Of a stretch of 37,453 nucleotides of DNA, positions 17,237 through 25,108 are shown one piece after another. The translations under genes and the position numbers were made by a program. The notes under the pieces are model-generated. The model made no database searches and was not told the DNA's origin. It saw only the letters and a program-made list of their open reading frames with translations. Location of the stretch: assembly GCA_910588565.1 (NCBI GenBank), contig CAJUPF010000026.1:1-37453 (forward strand), given 5' to 3'. This DNA comes from an uncultured Lachnospiraceae bacterium (lineage in GTDB: Bacteria; Bacillota; Clostridia; Lachnospirales; Lachnospiraceae). The first letter of the stretch is position 1, and each line of letters begins with the position of its first letter.

Positions 17237-17755
17237 ATGACAAATTCAGAATTGGAACAATTGATTCGTGAAAACGGAACAGCAATCTATTCTTTTTGCA
17301 GGCATCTGACCTGTCATGTGCAGGAAGCGGAGGATTTATATCAGGATACCTTTTTAAAGGCGATTGAGCTGGGAACGCTTAAGGCCGGGTCAAACCCCAA
17401 AAGCTGCCTGCTTGCCATTGCGGTTAATATCTGGAAAAACAGAAAACGCAAATTTGCCTGGCGCAGACGGATTACAGAAGAAAAGGCGCTGCAGGAACAA
17501 AGCGATTTGCATTACTGCATATGGATGGAACCGTCTCCGGAGGCACAAGTTCTAAAGGAAGAAGAGCAGAAAATAATCCGGCGGCTTGTGGATGATTTGC
17601 CGGAGAAATTTCGGGTAGTCGTGCTGCTCTATTATATGGAAGAGTTGTCTGTGCCCCAGATTTCCAAAGTAATGAAACTTCCGGAGGGAACCATAAAGAG
17701 CAGACTGCATAAGGCAAGGAAACTGTTAGAACAGGAACTGTCCGGATATCAGTAG
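17237..17755 (+). CDS. ECF-type RNA polymerase sigma factor
   Basis: A 172-residue group 4 sigma factor. Region 2 contains EAEDLYQDTFLKAI, the core-binding and -10 melting helix. Region 4 contains LPEKFRVVVLLYYMEELSVPQISKVM and the recognition helix LPEGTIKSRLHKARKLL. There is no region 1.1 or 3. The ATG at 17237 is preferred over GTG at 17225 because GTGGAG then serves as the ribosome binding site. The next gene encodes a membrane protein that is probably its anti-sigma factor, so this pair likely senses an envelope signal. Confidence 0.93.
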   Translation: MTNSELEQLIRENGTAIYSFCRHLTCHVQEAEDLYQDTFLKAIELGTLKAGSNPKSCLLAIAVNIWKNRKRKFAWRRRITEEKALQEQSDLHYCIWMEPSPEAQVLKEEEQKIIRRLVDDLPEKFRVVVLLYYMEELSVPQISKVMKLPEGTIKSRLHKARKLLEQELSGYQ

Positions 17756-17880
17756 TCGTCTGGCTGGCATTCCCAGGGCGGCAGCCTGCATCCGGCCAAA
17801 TACAGTAAAGCGGGTAAGCGCCAAAGCAGCGGCCCATACAGGTAGATTGCGGAATAGTTTAGGAAAGAAGGAATGAAGTC

Positions 17881-19032
17881 ATGAAAAGAGATATCGATCA
17901 TCTTTTAAAAAATGCCCTTAGACCTGCAGACGAGCCGGAAGAATGGCTGAATCAGAGAATTTTAAATCAGGAAAAGGAGATATGGATGATGAGAAAACAA
18001 CATAGAAGAATACCGGCAGCAGCATTGATGACAGCGATTGTACTGGCGCTTGGTTCTGTGACCGCAGTTGCGGCCTGGAACTATTTGTCGCCGGTACAGA
18101 TGGCGGAGCAGACAGAAGATAAGAAGCTGATGGAAGCGTTTCAAAGTAAGGATGCAATTGAAATAAATGAATCGCAGACATACGGAGGATATCGGATTAC
18201 GCTGCTTGGCGTAGTTTCCGGCGAAGGAATTTCCGACTATCTGCCAGAAGTAGACGGCAGTCTGGAATCGGATCGGACATATACGGCAGTGGCAATTGAA
18301 TATGCTGACGGAACTCCTATGCCGGATACGTCCGATCCTGCGTATGGCGGCGCTTCATTTCTGGTTTCTCCGTATATTAAGGGATATGTGCCTTATTTTT
18401 ACAATTCCTTTACTTTATCCGGAGGTTACACGGATTTTGTACAGGACGGTGTCTTGTACCGTCTGAGCGAATGCAATAATGTGGAACTGTTTGCAGATAA
18501 GGGGGTGTATCTGGGCGTCAGCGACGGGAGTTTTTACAATCAGGATGCGTATGTTTATGATACAGAGACTGGCACGCTTACGAGGAATGAAGCATATGAA
18601 GGAGTAAACGCATTGTTTGATCTGCCGATTCCCATATCAAAAGCCGATCCTTCTGCTGCGGAAGCGTTGATCCGGTCATTGGAGGAAGGGGAAGCGGAGG
18701 AACCGGAGACTGCGGAAGCTACTGCTGCCGGACGCTGGACGGATGAGCTGACTCCGGAAAATATAACAGAGCGGGCAGTGCGGTTAGAAGAAACAGTGCG
18801 GATACTGACCCCGGATGAAAACGGAATGCTCGCCTATGAATATGCGACAGAAGATCTGGGAGAAGGAAATGGAACAATAAGCATGGAGCTTCTGTTCCCA
18901 GACAACAGGCCAGGTATGTCCGATGTATTTGGCAGCAGTGCATCCGGAGATGAGATATCAGATTTGGCAGTGGAAACTTTTGTGCTGAATGAAGACGGCA
19001 CAGTTACATTTGCTGTTTATGTACCCAAATAA
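17881..19032 (+). CDS. Probable membrane anti-sigma factor (DUF4179-like)
   Basis: A 383-residue protein with a short cytoplasmic N-terminal helical segment (about 1-42), one membrane segment near 44-66 and a large extracytoplasmic part rich in acidic residues and Tyr. The N-terminal pattern (DIDHLLKNAL, then EEWLNQRIL) followed by a single TM is typical of DUF4179-type anti-sigma factors encoded after ECF genes. The external region has a beta-rich domain (about 85-245), an Ala/Glu-rich linker (about 260-290) and a second small domain. It begins 125 bases after the sigma gene with a clear GAAGGAATG ribosome binding site. The role as anti-sigma factor rests on position and topology. Confidence 0.72.
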   Translation: MKRDIDHLLKNALRPADEPEEWLNQRILNQEKEIWMMRKQHRRIPAAALMTAIVLALGSVTAVAAWNYLSPVQMAEQTEDKKLMEAFQSKDAIEINESQTYGGYRITLLGVVSGEGISDYLPEVDGSLESDRTYTAVAIEYADGTPMPDTSDPAYGGASFLVSPYIKGYVPYFYNSFTLSGGYTDFVQDGVLYRLSECNNVELFADKGVYLGVSDGSFYNQDAYVYDTETGTLTRNEAYEGVNALFDLPIPISKADPSAAEALIRSLEEGEAEEPETAEATAAGRWTDELTPENITERAVRLEETVRILTPDENGMLAYEYATEDLGEGNGTISMELLFPDNRPGMSDVFGSSASGDEISDLAVETFVLNEDGTVTFAVYVPK

Positions 19033-19049
19033 GGCGTTCCACTCCGGCC

Positions 19050-19155
19050 GGCGCAGGACAAACGTCCGCTGGACGTTTTGCGCCCTGTCGGCAAGGGGCT
19101 GGATGCTTGAAACCACTGCTTTATTGGCCGGATGCCCTGCAGTGGGGTGCAGGGC
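19050..19155. other. Two strong hairpins after the anti-sigma gene
   Basis: Hairpin 1 spans 19050-19084: GGCGCA/TGCGCC outside, AAACGTCC/GGACGTTT inside, with a 3-base loop. Hairpin 2 spans 19134-19155: GCCCTGCA/TGCAGGGC with a 6-base loop. Neither is followed by a T-run, so they may be degenerate terminators or repeat remnants. TTGGCCGGATGC at 19124-19135 recurs inverted at 17788-17799, just upstream of the anti-sigma gene. Confidence 0.55.
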
Positions 19156-19278
19156 GCCGTGAATAGTAACAATAAGGCAACAGTTCAGATCAATAATATA
19201 GAAATCAGTATGCAAATTCATTCATTATGTGGTAGAATAAGCGGTAGCAACAGTTTTTTGGCACAGAGAGGGAAAAGA

Positions 19279-20163
19279 ATGAATGAATATGTATTGAGCT
19301 GCTGTTCTACAGCTGATTTATCAAAAGAACGTTTTACCAGAAGAGATATTCCGTATTTATGCTTTCACTATACTCTTGGCAATGCAGAGTATAAGGACGA
19401 TCTTGGAGAATCGGTTTCGCCGGAGGAGCTGTACCGCAGGATGGTGGATGGAGAGGATACCAGGACTTCCCAGGTCAGCGCCGGAGAATATGAATCCTTT
19501 TTTGAAACGTATCTGGCAGAAGGAAAGGATATCCTTCATGTAACACTTTCATCAGGAATTTCAGGCACTTACAATTCTGCCTGTGTGGCAAGGGATCTTC
19601 TGGCGGAGCGTTATCCTGACAGAAGGATTTACGTTGTGGATTCCCTGAGCGCGTCGAGCGGCTATGGGCTTTTGATGGAAACGCTGGCGGATATGCGAGA
19701 ATCCGGAACCGGAATTGACGAGTTGTACCAGTGGGTCCAGGAGCATAAAACCAATCTGCATCACTGGTTTTTTTCCTCCGATCTGACTTTTTATATCCGT
19801 GGCGGCCGGATTTCAAAAACAGCGGGTTTTATCGGCTCGGTTATGGGAATCTGCCCTTTGCTGAATGTAGATATGGAAGGAAAACTGATCCCCAGAGAAA
19901 AAGTCCGCACAAAGAAAAAAGTCATCCGGCGGATTGTAGAGAAAATGGAACAGAATGCGCAGGATGGGACGGACTACTCTGGAAAATGTTTCCTGTCCCA
20001 CTCCGTATGTATGGAAGACGCCAGGGCAGTTGCGGAGCTTGTGGAACAAACATTTCCAAAGTTAAATGGCGGGGTTGAGATTTTTCCAATCGGAGCCACA
20101 ATAGGAAGCCATACGGGACCAGGAACGATTGCACTGTTTTTCTGGGGAGGCAAACGAGAATAG
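19279..20163 (+). CDS. DegV family fatty-acid-binding protein
   Basis: A 294-residue cytoplasmic protein of the DegV family, which binds a single long-chain fatty acid; some members (FakB) present fatty acids to the kinase FakA. Visible family features are the N-terminal STADL, the TSQVS segment, VTLSSGISGTYNSA, the VDSLSASSGYG stretch, the FYIRGGRIS loop and a C-terminal IGSHTGPGT. The ATG at 19279 follows AGAGAGGGAAAAG; a reading frame from 19132 runs through the hairpin region and is rejected. No FakA gene is in view. Confidence 0.93.
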   Translation: MNEYVLSCCSTADLSKERFTRRDIPYLCFHYTLGNAEYKDDLGESVSPEELYRRMVDGEDTRTSQVSAGEYESFFETYLAEGKDILHVTLSSGISGTYNSACVARDLLAERYPDRRIYVVDSLSASSGYGLLMETLADMRESGTGIDELYQWVQEHKTNLHHWFFSSDLTFYIRGGRISKTAGFIGSVMGICPLLNVDMEGKLIPREKVRTKKKVIRRIVEKMEQNAQDGTDYSGKCFLSHSVCMEDARAVAELVEQTFPKLNGGVEIFPIGATIGSHTGPGTIALFFWGGKRE

Positions 20164-20182
20164 CAGAAGTATTTCATAAGAG

Positions 20183-20217
20183 AAAACCGTGCCGTGGAGA
20201 ACGTCGGCGCGGTTTTT
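20183..20217 (+). terminator. Terminator after the DegV gene
   Basis: A 12-bp stem (20183-20194 with 20205-20216, one G-T pair) with a 10-base loop and a T-run on the 3' side. The A-run on the other side may let it also serve the minus-strand gene ending at 20317. Confidence 0.85.
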
Positions 20218-20316
20218 CTAATCATTTCAGGCGGCTGCCCGCTTTTGATGTCTGCGTCTGCCGGAAGTCATTCAGCCGGCAGTATGGCGGCGTATTATAA
20301 CATATATGGTTATTTA

Positions 20317-20751
20317 TTACAGATATACCCGCATGTCTTTACATAAAGCATCTTCGATTGAAATCAGCCGTTTGCATATATCTTTTGAAACCTGATTGGC
20401 GGCGGAATATTTGTTAAGATATTTATACAGAGATTTGATTCCCATATTGCAGCCGTCTGTGATCAGATCCGCAGCGGTGGCGTCGCTGTGTTCCATGCCC
20501 ATTTTCATATTTGTTTTCAGCCAGGACATTCCTTTGGCCAGGGGAGCGGGATCTTGTTCCTCACTATTGTATTTAAGCAGCAATGCGTGAAGTTCATCGC
20601 CCAGTTTTGTGTGATGTTCTTTGCTTTCTGATAATTTCTGCCTGAGATTGGAATCTCTTATTTCTTCCAATACTTCATCGATAGAGCTTACGGCCATTTT
20701 TGTACCCGAATCACATTCTTTGAGTAAATCAATTGTATCTTTATTTTCCAT
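20317..20751 (-). CDS. Small all-helical protein, possibly ferritin-like (DUF2383-type)
   Basis: A 144-residue soluble protein predicted to be almost entirely helical, with a repeated Glu/His pattern (ESKEHHTKLGDELHALL) and GMEHSDATAADLITDGCNMGIKSL. This layout resembles the four-helix ferritin-like DUF2383/PA2169 group, in which case it might bind metal, but I am not certain of the family. There is no signal peptide. AGGAGGGA precedes the ATG. It is transcribed divergently from the lipoprotein-mtnN-luxS operon across a 129-base intergenic region. Confidence 0.7.
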   Translation of the reverse strand: MENKDTIDLLKECDSGTKMAVSSIDEVLEEIRDSNLRQKLSESKEHHTKLGDELHALLLKYNSEEQDPAPLAKGMSWLKTNMKMGMEHSDATAADLITDGCNMGIKSLYKYLNKYSAANQVSKDICKRLISIEDALCKDMRVYL

Positions 20752-20816
20752 TGTAGTCCCTCCTGTTATTTTTCATACCAATTTGCTTTTTATTTAGTAT
20801 GCTCAAAATCAATGGC

Positions 20817-20845
20817 TTTACACCTAACATCTTTTTCAGTATAAT
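20817..20845 (+). promoter_or_regulatory. Predicted sigma-A promoter for the lipoprotein-mtnN-luxS operon
   Basis: TTTACA (20817-20822) and TATAAT (20840-20845) are separated by exactly 17 bases, 36 bases before the lipoprotein start. This is the best-matching promoter in the window. Confidence 0.75.
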
Positions 20846-20880
20846 AAAGTTATCAAAGTAAAATTAGTTGAGGTAAATGC

Positions 20881-21513
20881 ATGAGCAGAACAGCAGGTAT
20901 ATTGCTGACAGCCGTTTGGCTTCTGTTATCCGGCTGCGGCATAAACCATACGGTTTCCAAAGTTATTTTTGATGATATATACCGGCTGAAAGATGCCGAC
21001 AATATTGAATTTGCTTTTTCCAAAGACAGTATGTTAGTAGTATCTCAGAAGGGAATTTATGAACTGGCGGAAAGCAGTACAGGAGAGCCTCTCTTAAGAA
21101 TCTGCCTGGCGGACATCAGCAGAGAACTGCCGGAGGACTATGATTTTACCGAATATCGCATGAAAAAGCAGCAAAAGCAGATAATACTGACGCTTGCGAC
21201 AGACGCCTTTGAACTCGATGCGAATCCAATGGTATTATCTTATCTGGAAGGTGAAGACGGACTGCTGTCAGGTTCTGCGTTTGAAGGCGTTTATCAGATT
21301 GGCGCAGACACAGACAGCTATCAGTATTTGTTTGAGGAAGACGGCAGTGTTGTTTTGCAGATCAGACAGCGTTATTATGCGGACGAAGGACGGATCACAT
21401 TATCCGATCATGGAGGCAGTACGGATTATCTGTATGAAGCAGAAGAAGATACGCTGGTCATTCAGAACCTGAAGGGGGAACCCATTTTGAATCTGGAAAG
21501 AATGGAAGAATAG
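20881..21513 (+). CDS. Predicted lipoprotein of unknown function
   Basis: A 210-residue protein with a type II signal peptide: hydrophobic residues 5-16, then lipobox LSGC, so Cys19 would be lipidated and anchor it to the outer face of the membrane. The mature part is acidic, with alternating beta-type stretches; I do not recognise a domain. GAGGT precedes the ATG. It is the first gene after the promoter at 20817-20845 and ends 44 bases before mtnN without a terminator, so it is probably cotranscribed with the methyl-cycle genes. Confidence 0.8.
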   Translation: MSRTAGILLTAVWLLLSGCGINHTVSKVIFDDIYRLKDADNIEFAFSKDSMLVVSQKGIYELAESSTGEPLLRICLADISRELPEDYDFTEYRMKKQQKQIILTLATDAFELDANPMVLSYLEGEDGLLSGSAFEGVYQIGADTDSYQYLFEEDGSVVLQIRQRYYADEGRITLSDHGGSTDYLYEAEEDTLVIQNLKGEPILNLERMEE

Positions 21514-21557
21514 GCGGCACAGGGAAAGTACATGTATTTCGCAGAAAAGAGGAAGAT

Positions 21558-22253
21558 ATGTTAGGAATTATTGGAGCCATGGATACGGAAGTGGCAAAAT
21601 TAAAAGAACTGATGACAGATGTAACGGTTACTAAAAAGGCATCTATGGAATTTTACCAGGGGAATTTAAACGGCGCCGCAGCAGTTGTCGTCCGGGCCGG
21701 AATCGGCAAAGTCAATGCGGCATGCTGTACGCAGACGCTGATCGATCAGTTTCCTGTAAGCTGCGTGATTAATACGGGGATTGCCGGTTCCTTGCAGGCC
21801 AAAATTGATATCGGGGATATTGTTCTTTCGACGGACGCCGTGGAACATGATATGGATGTGGCGGCTCTTGGATATCAGCCGGGGAAGATTCCGGATATGG
21901 AAGTATCTGCATTTGCAGCGGACGATCGTCTGCGTCAGATTGCAAAAGAGAGCTGTGAAAAAGTAAATCCGGATATTCATGTATATGAAGGCCGTGTCGT
22001 AACCGGGGATCAGTTTATTTCCAGCAAAGAAAAAAAAGCCTGGCTGACAGATACTTTTGACGGCTGCTGTGCAGAGATGGAAGGCGCTGCAATTGCGCAC
22101 GCAGCATATCTGAATCAGATTCCGTTTTTGGTTGTACGGGCGATCTCAGATAAAGCAGACGACAGCGCCCAGATGGATTATCCTACATTTGAAGCAAAAG
22201 CAATTGAACATTCCGTTCGTCTTATCGTAGAAATGGCAGGTAGATTAGTATGA
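21558..22253 (+). CDS. mtnN: 5'-methylthioadenosine/S-adenosylhomocysteine nucleosidase
   Basis: A 231-residue enzyme (also Pfs) that hydrolyses adenine from S-adenosylhomocysteine, methylthioadenosine and 5'-deoxyadenosine. The family start MLGIIGAMDTEV gives catalytic Glu11; the substrate-binding AEMEGAAIAHAAY includes Glu175; the catalytic Asp198 is in AISDKAD. RAGIGKVNAA and NTGIAGS are further family blocks. It overlaps luxS by four bases (ATGA), so the S-ribosylhomocysteine it makes goes to LuxS from a coupled translation unit. GAGGAAGAT precedes the start. Confidence 0.97.
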   Translation: MLGIIGAMDTEVAKLKELMTDVTVTKKASMEFYQGNLNGAAAVVVRAGIGKVNAACCTQTLIDQFPVSCVINTGIAGSLQAKIDIGDIVLSTDAVEHDMDVAALGYQPGKIPDMEVSAFAADDRLRQIAKESCEKVNPDIHVYEGRVVTGDQFISSKEKKAWLTDTFDGCCAEMEGAAIAHAAYLNQIPFLVVRAISDKADDSAQMDYPTFEAKAIEHSVRLIVEMAGRLV

Positions 22254-22729
22254 AAAAAATAGCGAGCTTTACAGTAAATCATTTAGAGTTATTGCCGGGA
22301 GTTTATGTTTCCCGCAAAGATCACATCGGCGCGGAAGTGGTGACGACATTTGATATCCGTATGACACGGCCGAATTTTGAGCCGGTGATGAATACGGCGG
22401 AGGTGCATACAATAGAGCATCTTGGAGCCACATTTTTAAGAAACCACAAAGAATACGGGGACAAGATCGTCTATTTTGGGCCAATGGGCTGCCGGACAGG
22501 ATTCTATCTGATTCTGGCCGGAGATTATGAATCCGGGGATATTGTGGAATTGTTAAAAGCGATGTTTGTATTTATGCGGGATTTTCATGAAGATGTTCCG
22601 GGCGCGGCAGCAAGGGACTGCGGCAATTATCTGGATATGAATCTTCCAATGGCAAATTATCTGGCTGGAAAGTATTATGAAGAGGTGCTGGTAAATATCA
22701 GCGGGGATCGGCTGAATTATCCCGGATAA
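22250..22729 (+). CDS. luxS: S-ribosylhomocysteine lyase (AI-2 synthase)
   Basis: A 159-residue metalloenzyme that splits S-ribosylhomocysteine into homocysteine and DPD, the precursor of autoinducer-2. The metal ligands are His53 and His57 in HTIEH and Cys124 in RDCGNY; the catalytic residues are Glu56 and Cys81 (GPMGCRTGFYL). Length and motifs are complete. With mtnN it forms the two-step detoxification of S-adenosylhomocysteine. The tandem repeat at 22730-22827 begins right at the stop codon. Confidence 0.98.
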   Translation: MKKIASFTVNHLELLPGVYVSRKDHIGAEVVTTFDIRMTRPNFEPVMNTAEVHTIEHLGATFLRNHKEYGDKIVYFGPMGCRTGFYLILAGDYESGDIVELLKAMFVFMRDFHEDVPGAAARDCGNYLDMNLPMANYLAGKYYEEVLVNISGDRLNYPG

Positions 22730-22827
22730 GGGGTATATCTGTATGTCCAAAATGCGTGGACAGGAAGGAGGAAATGCCCAGGGGCATACCTGTATGTCCA
22801 GAAAGCGTGGACAGGAAGGAGGAAATA
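22730..22827 (+). repeat. 51-bp tandem repeat carrying duplicate ribosome binding sites between luxS and the thioesterase gene
   Basis: Unit 1 is 22730-22780 and unit 2 starts at 22781. Each unit begins GGGG, contains CTGTATGTCCA, forms a TGTCCA/TGGACA hairpin around seven bases, and ends in ACAGGAAGGAGGAAAT, a near-perfect Shine-Dalgarno. The second Shine-Dalgarno serves the thioesterase start at 22827. The period is a multiple of three, and the frame stays open through both units. The GGGG(C)ATACCTGTATG core matches the repeat in pyrB. Confidence 0.9.
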
Positions 22828-23219
22828 TGTTAGAAACAGGAATCAAAGGATATGGGGAAGTGGTTGTGACACAATCTCATACGGCTGCGGCGCGTAAGAG
22901 CGGGACGCTGCAGGTATTTGCAACGCCGGCCATGATAGAACTGATAGAAGAAACCGCATGGAACAGCGTGGCAAAAGAACTGGATAAAGGTCAGGCAACC
23001 GTAGGCACCAGTTTACAGATCAGCCATTGTTCCGCAACTCCGGTCGGGATGAAAGTTACCTGCCAGACGGAATTAACAGAAGTCGACGGCAGAAGGCTTG
23101 TATTTAAAGTTCTGGTAGAAGACGAAGCCGGAACAGTCGGGGAGGGAACGCACGAGCGCTTTATTATCCAGTCAGAAAAGTTCCAGAAAAAAGCAGATCA
23201 GAAGCAGAATAGAGGATAA
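22827..23219 (+). CDS. FlK-like hotdog-fold thioesterase
   Basis: A 130-residue protein similar to the fluoroacetyl-CoA thioesterase FlK. The FlK catalytic triad appears conserved: Thr33 (FATPAM), Glu41 (LIEET) and His67 (ISHCSATPVG), and the C-terminal GTHERFII also matches. True fluoroacetyl-CoA hydrolysis is unlikely in this context; Firmicute homologues are of unknown substrate and may be acyl-CoA housekeeping or ligand-binding proteins. The start at 22827 is chosen because AGGAAGGAGG lies just before it; upstream in-frame starts would translate the tandem repeat. It is the probable last gene of the mtnN-luxS operon. Confidence 0.85.
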   Translation: MLETGIKGYGEVVVTQSHTAAARKSGTLQVFATPAMIELIEETAWNSVAKELDKGQATVGTSLQISHCSATPVGMKVTCQTELTEVDGRRLVFKVLVEDEAGTVGEGTHERFIIQSEKFQKKADQKQNRG

Positions 23220-23301
23220 CGTATGGCTTAGTCTGCGTGTGCATAAGCAGCACAGAGTTCAGGCCAGAACGTGAGAAAGAATGATAACGGAGTGATATCA
23301 T

Positions 23302-24660
23302 ATGGCAAAAATATGGGAATTTTATGAGAATCTCGATGAGATTGTATATGTCTCCGACGCGGACAGCTTTGAACTCATATACATGAACAAAAAAGCCCTG
23401 GAAATCTATGGCTTTTCATCCATAGAGGAAATTTCAGGGAAAAAGTGCTATGAGGTACTGCATAACAGTAAGTATCCCTGTACAAACAGTATCGGTGAAC
23501 AGCCAAAGCCTGGTTATTTTAAGGAATGGCAGGATTATAATCCTGCGCTTGACAAAGACTATGCGGTCAAATGCACTATTGTGACAGAAGAAGGCAGACG
23601 CTGCCGTATGATAATCGCTGTTGATATGACAGTGGAAGGACATGAGGGAAGCGCATACGATCGGCAGGATGACAGTATGATGAGCTATTCTTTTATGCTT
23701 CATGAGGGATTGCGGATTGCCCTTGCAGCATCTTCGCCGGAAAAATCCATCCGCATTCTGTTAGGATATCTCGGGCAGATGTTAGGCTGCGAAGAAGTAT
23801 ATATTTATGAGGCGGATTCGGACGGGGGATTTCTCAATACATACAACTGGCGGGAGGAAGAAACGGGCACAGGGAAGAATCCCCCTCAGAAACTGCCGGA
23901 AAAAGTATCGGACTTTATGCGGCAGAGCTTTCAGGAACAGGAATATATCCATATCAAAAGCGTACAAAAGCTTGGGGAACTGGAGCCAGAAGTCTGTGAA
24001 TTTATGCAGTCGAAGGGGATTCTGGCGATGATAGCGTTTCCGCTTGTTAAAAATGAATCTGTCATAGGATTTTACGGAGTAAACAATCCGCAGGAAGAAT
24101 TCTTACAGCACATTATGTTTATGTTTCAGGTTATGGGAGATTTTATCAATTCCCTCTTTAGCACCAGGGATCTTGTAAAACGTCTGGAGACAATCAGCTT
24201 TTACGATCAGCTGACCGGAATTGGCAACCGCCATGCTATGAATGAATATGTCAGGGAAATACAGGCGGACAGCAGCATTGGAGTGGTATACTGCGATGTC
24301 ATGGGCTTAAAGCGGATCAATGACAATGAAGGGCATCAGGCGGGAGACGCTTTAATAAAACGGGCATGTGATTGTTTAAAGCAGGCATTTGGAGAATACG
24401 ATCTGTTCCGTATGGGCGGCGATGAATTTCTGGTTATGTGTGCCGGAATTACAGAACAGGAGCTGCATGAGAGAACAGAAGAGCTGGTGAAAAAAATGCG
24501 GAAAAATGCAGCGTTGATGGCAATCGGATCGATCTGGCGTCCCTGCAGCGACGGTGATTTTAAGAAACTTTTAGCAGAAGCGGATGATCGGATGTATGAA
24601 AATAAACGTGCCTACTATGCGGCGCACCCTGGCGAGGAACGGCGCTCAGGAGGCAGATAA
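23302..24660 (+). CDS. Diguanylate cyclase with PAS and GAF sensor domains
   Basis: A 452-residue cytoplasmic signalling protein predicted to make cyclic di-GMP from GTP. An N-terminal PAS domain (about 8-110) is followed by a GAF-like domain (about 140-285) and a GGDEF domain (about 295-440) with an intact GGDEF at 372-376 and DQLTGIGNR at the start of the domain. The inhibitory RxxD site normally five residues before GGDEF is not present (the segment reads FGEYD), so product feedback by that route is unlikely. No membrane segment is seen. It starts 82 bases after the thioesterase gene, without an obvious terminator between, and lies 14 bases before the next gene. Confidence 0.92.
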   Translation: MAKIWEFYENLDEIVYVSDADSFELIYMNKKALEIYGFSSIEEISGKKCYEVLHNSKYPCTNSIGEQPKPGYFKEWQDYNPALDKDYAVKCTIVTEEGRRCRMIIAVDMTVEGHEGSAYDRQDDSMMSYSFMLHEGLRIALAASSPEKSIRILLGYLGQMLGCEEVYIYEADSDGGFLNTYNWREEETGTGKNPPQKLPEKVSDFMRQSFQEQEYIHIKSVQKLGELEPEVCEFMQSKGILAMIAFPLVKNESVIGFYGVNNPQEEFLQHIMFMFQVMGDFINSLFSTRDLVKRLETISFYDQLTGIGNRHAMNEYVREIQADSSIGVVYCDVMGLKRINDNEGHQAGDALIKRACDCLKQAFGEYDLFRMGGDEFLVMCAGITEQELHERTEELVKKMRKNAALMAIGSIWRPCSDGDFKKLLAEADDRMYENKRAYYAAHPGEERRSGGR

Positions 24661-24674
24661 AAAGCGGTGAGTAT

Positions 24675-25046
24675 ATGGATAGAAAAATTGCGATGATAGT
24701 ACGCTGTATATTATTGGTAATTACGACGTATTGTCTGATTTATATAAATGGATTCGTCGGATTAATCGACGTATTACAATTAACGGAAGTCTTTTGGACG
24801 GCATTGGTTATCAGCATTGCAGTAAGACGGTTAAAAAAACGGGGCATACTATATTTTATGGAATGGACTTCCATCATTGCAGGAATCGTATGGGCGATAG
24901 TTAACGGATTTTTGATGTGGAGCTGGTATCATAAGCTGGAAGCAGTGATGATTAGTACTAGTGCAATCTCTTTTTGGTATGGATTATTGCTGAGTTTATT
25001 CAGCTCCTTGCTGATTATGGCGCATATCAAAAAGAGAAGTTGCTAG
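24675..25046 (+). CDS. Small integral membrane protein, about four TM segments
   Basis: A 123-residue very hydrophobic protein with segments near 7-25, 36-50, 62-82 and 92-117 and a basic C-terminus (KKRS). I do not recognise the family. The start has only a weak GGTGAG upstream. It sits 14 bases after the cyclase gene and 62 bases before an ABC permease, so it could belong to either unit. A role as an accessory subunit of the transporter is only positional inference. Confidence 0.65.
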   Translation: MDRKIAMIVRCILLVITTYCLIYINGFVGLIDVLQLTEVFWTALVISIAVRRLKKRGILYFMEWTSIIAGIVWAIVNGFLMWSWYHKLEAVMISTSAISFWYGLLLSLFSSLLIMAHIKKRSC

Positions 25047-25108
25047 GCCTGTGGGTTTATGCCTGGCAGGCAACTGAGAATTGAGCAGGAAAGGGAGGCT
25101 TGTCCGAT

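Noticed and set aside
22743..22826. Longer thioesterase starting at 22743
   Set aside because: The extra residues are encoded by the tandem repeat; homology to FlK starts after 22827, which has the best-placed Shine-Dalgarno. Kept only as a possibility in the findings.
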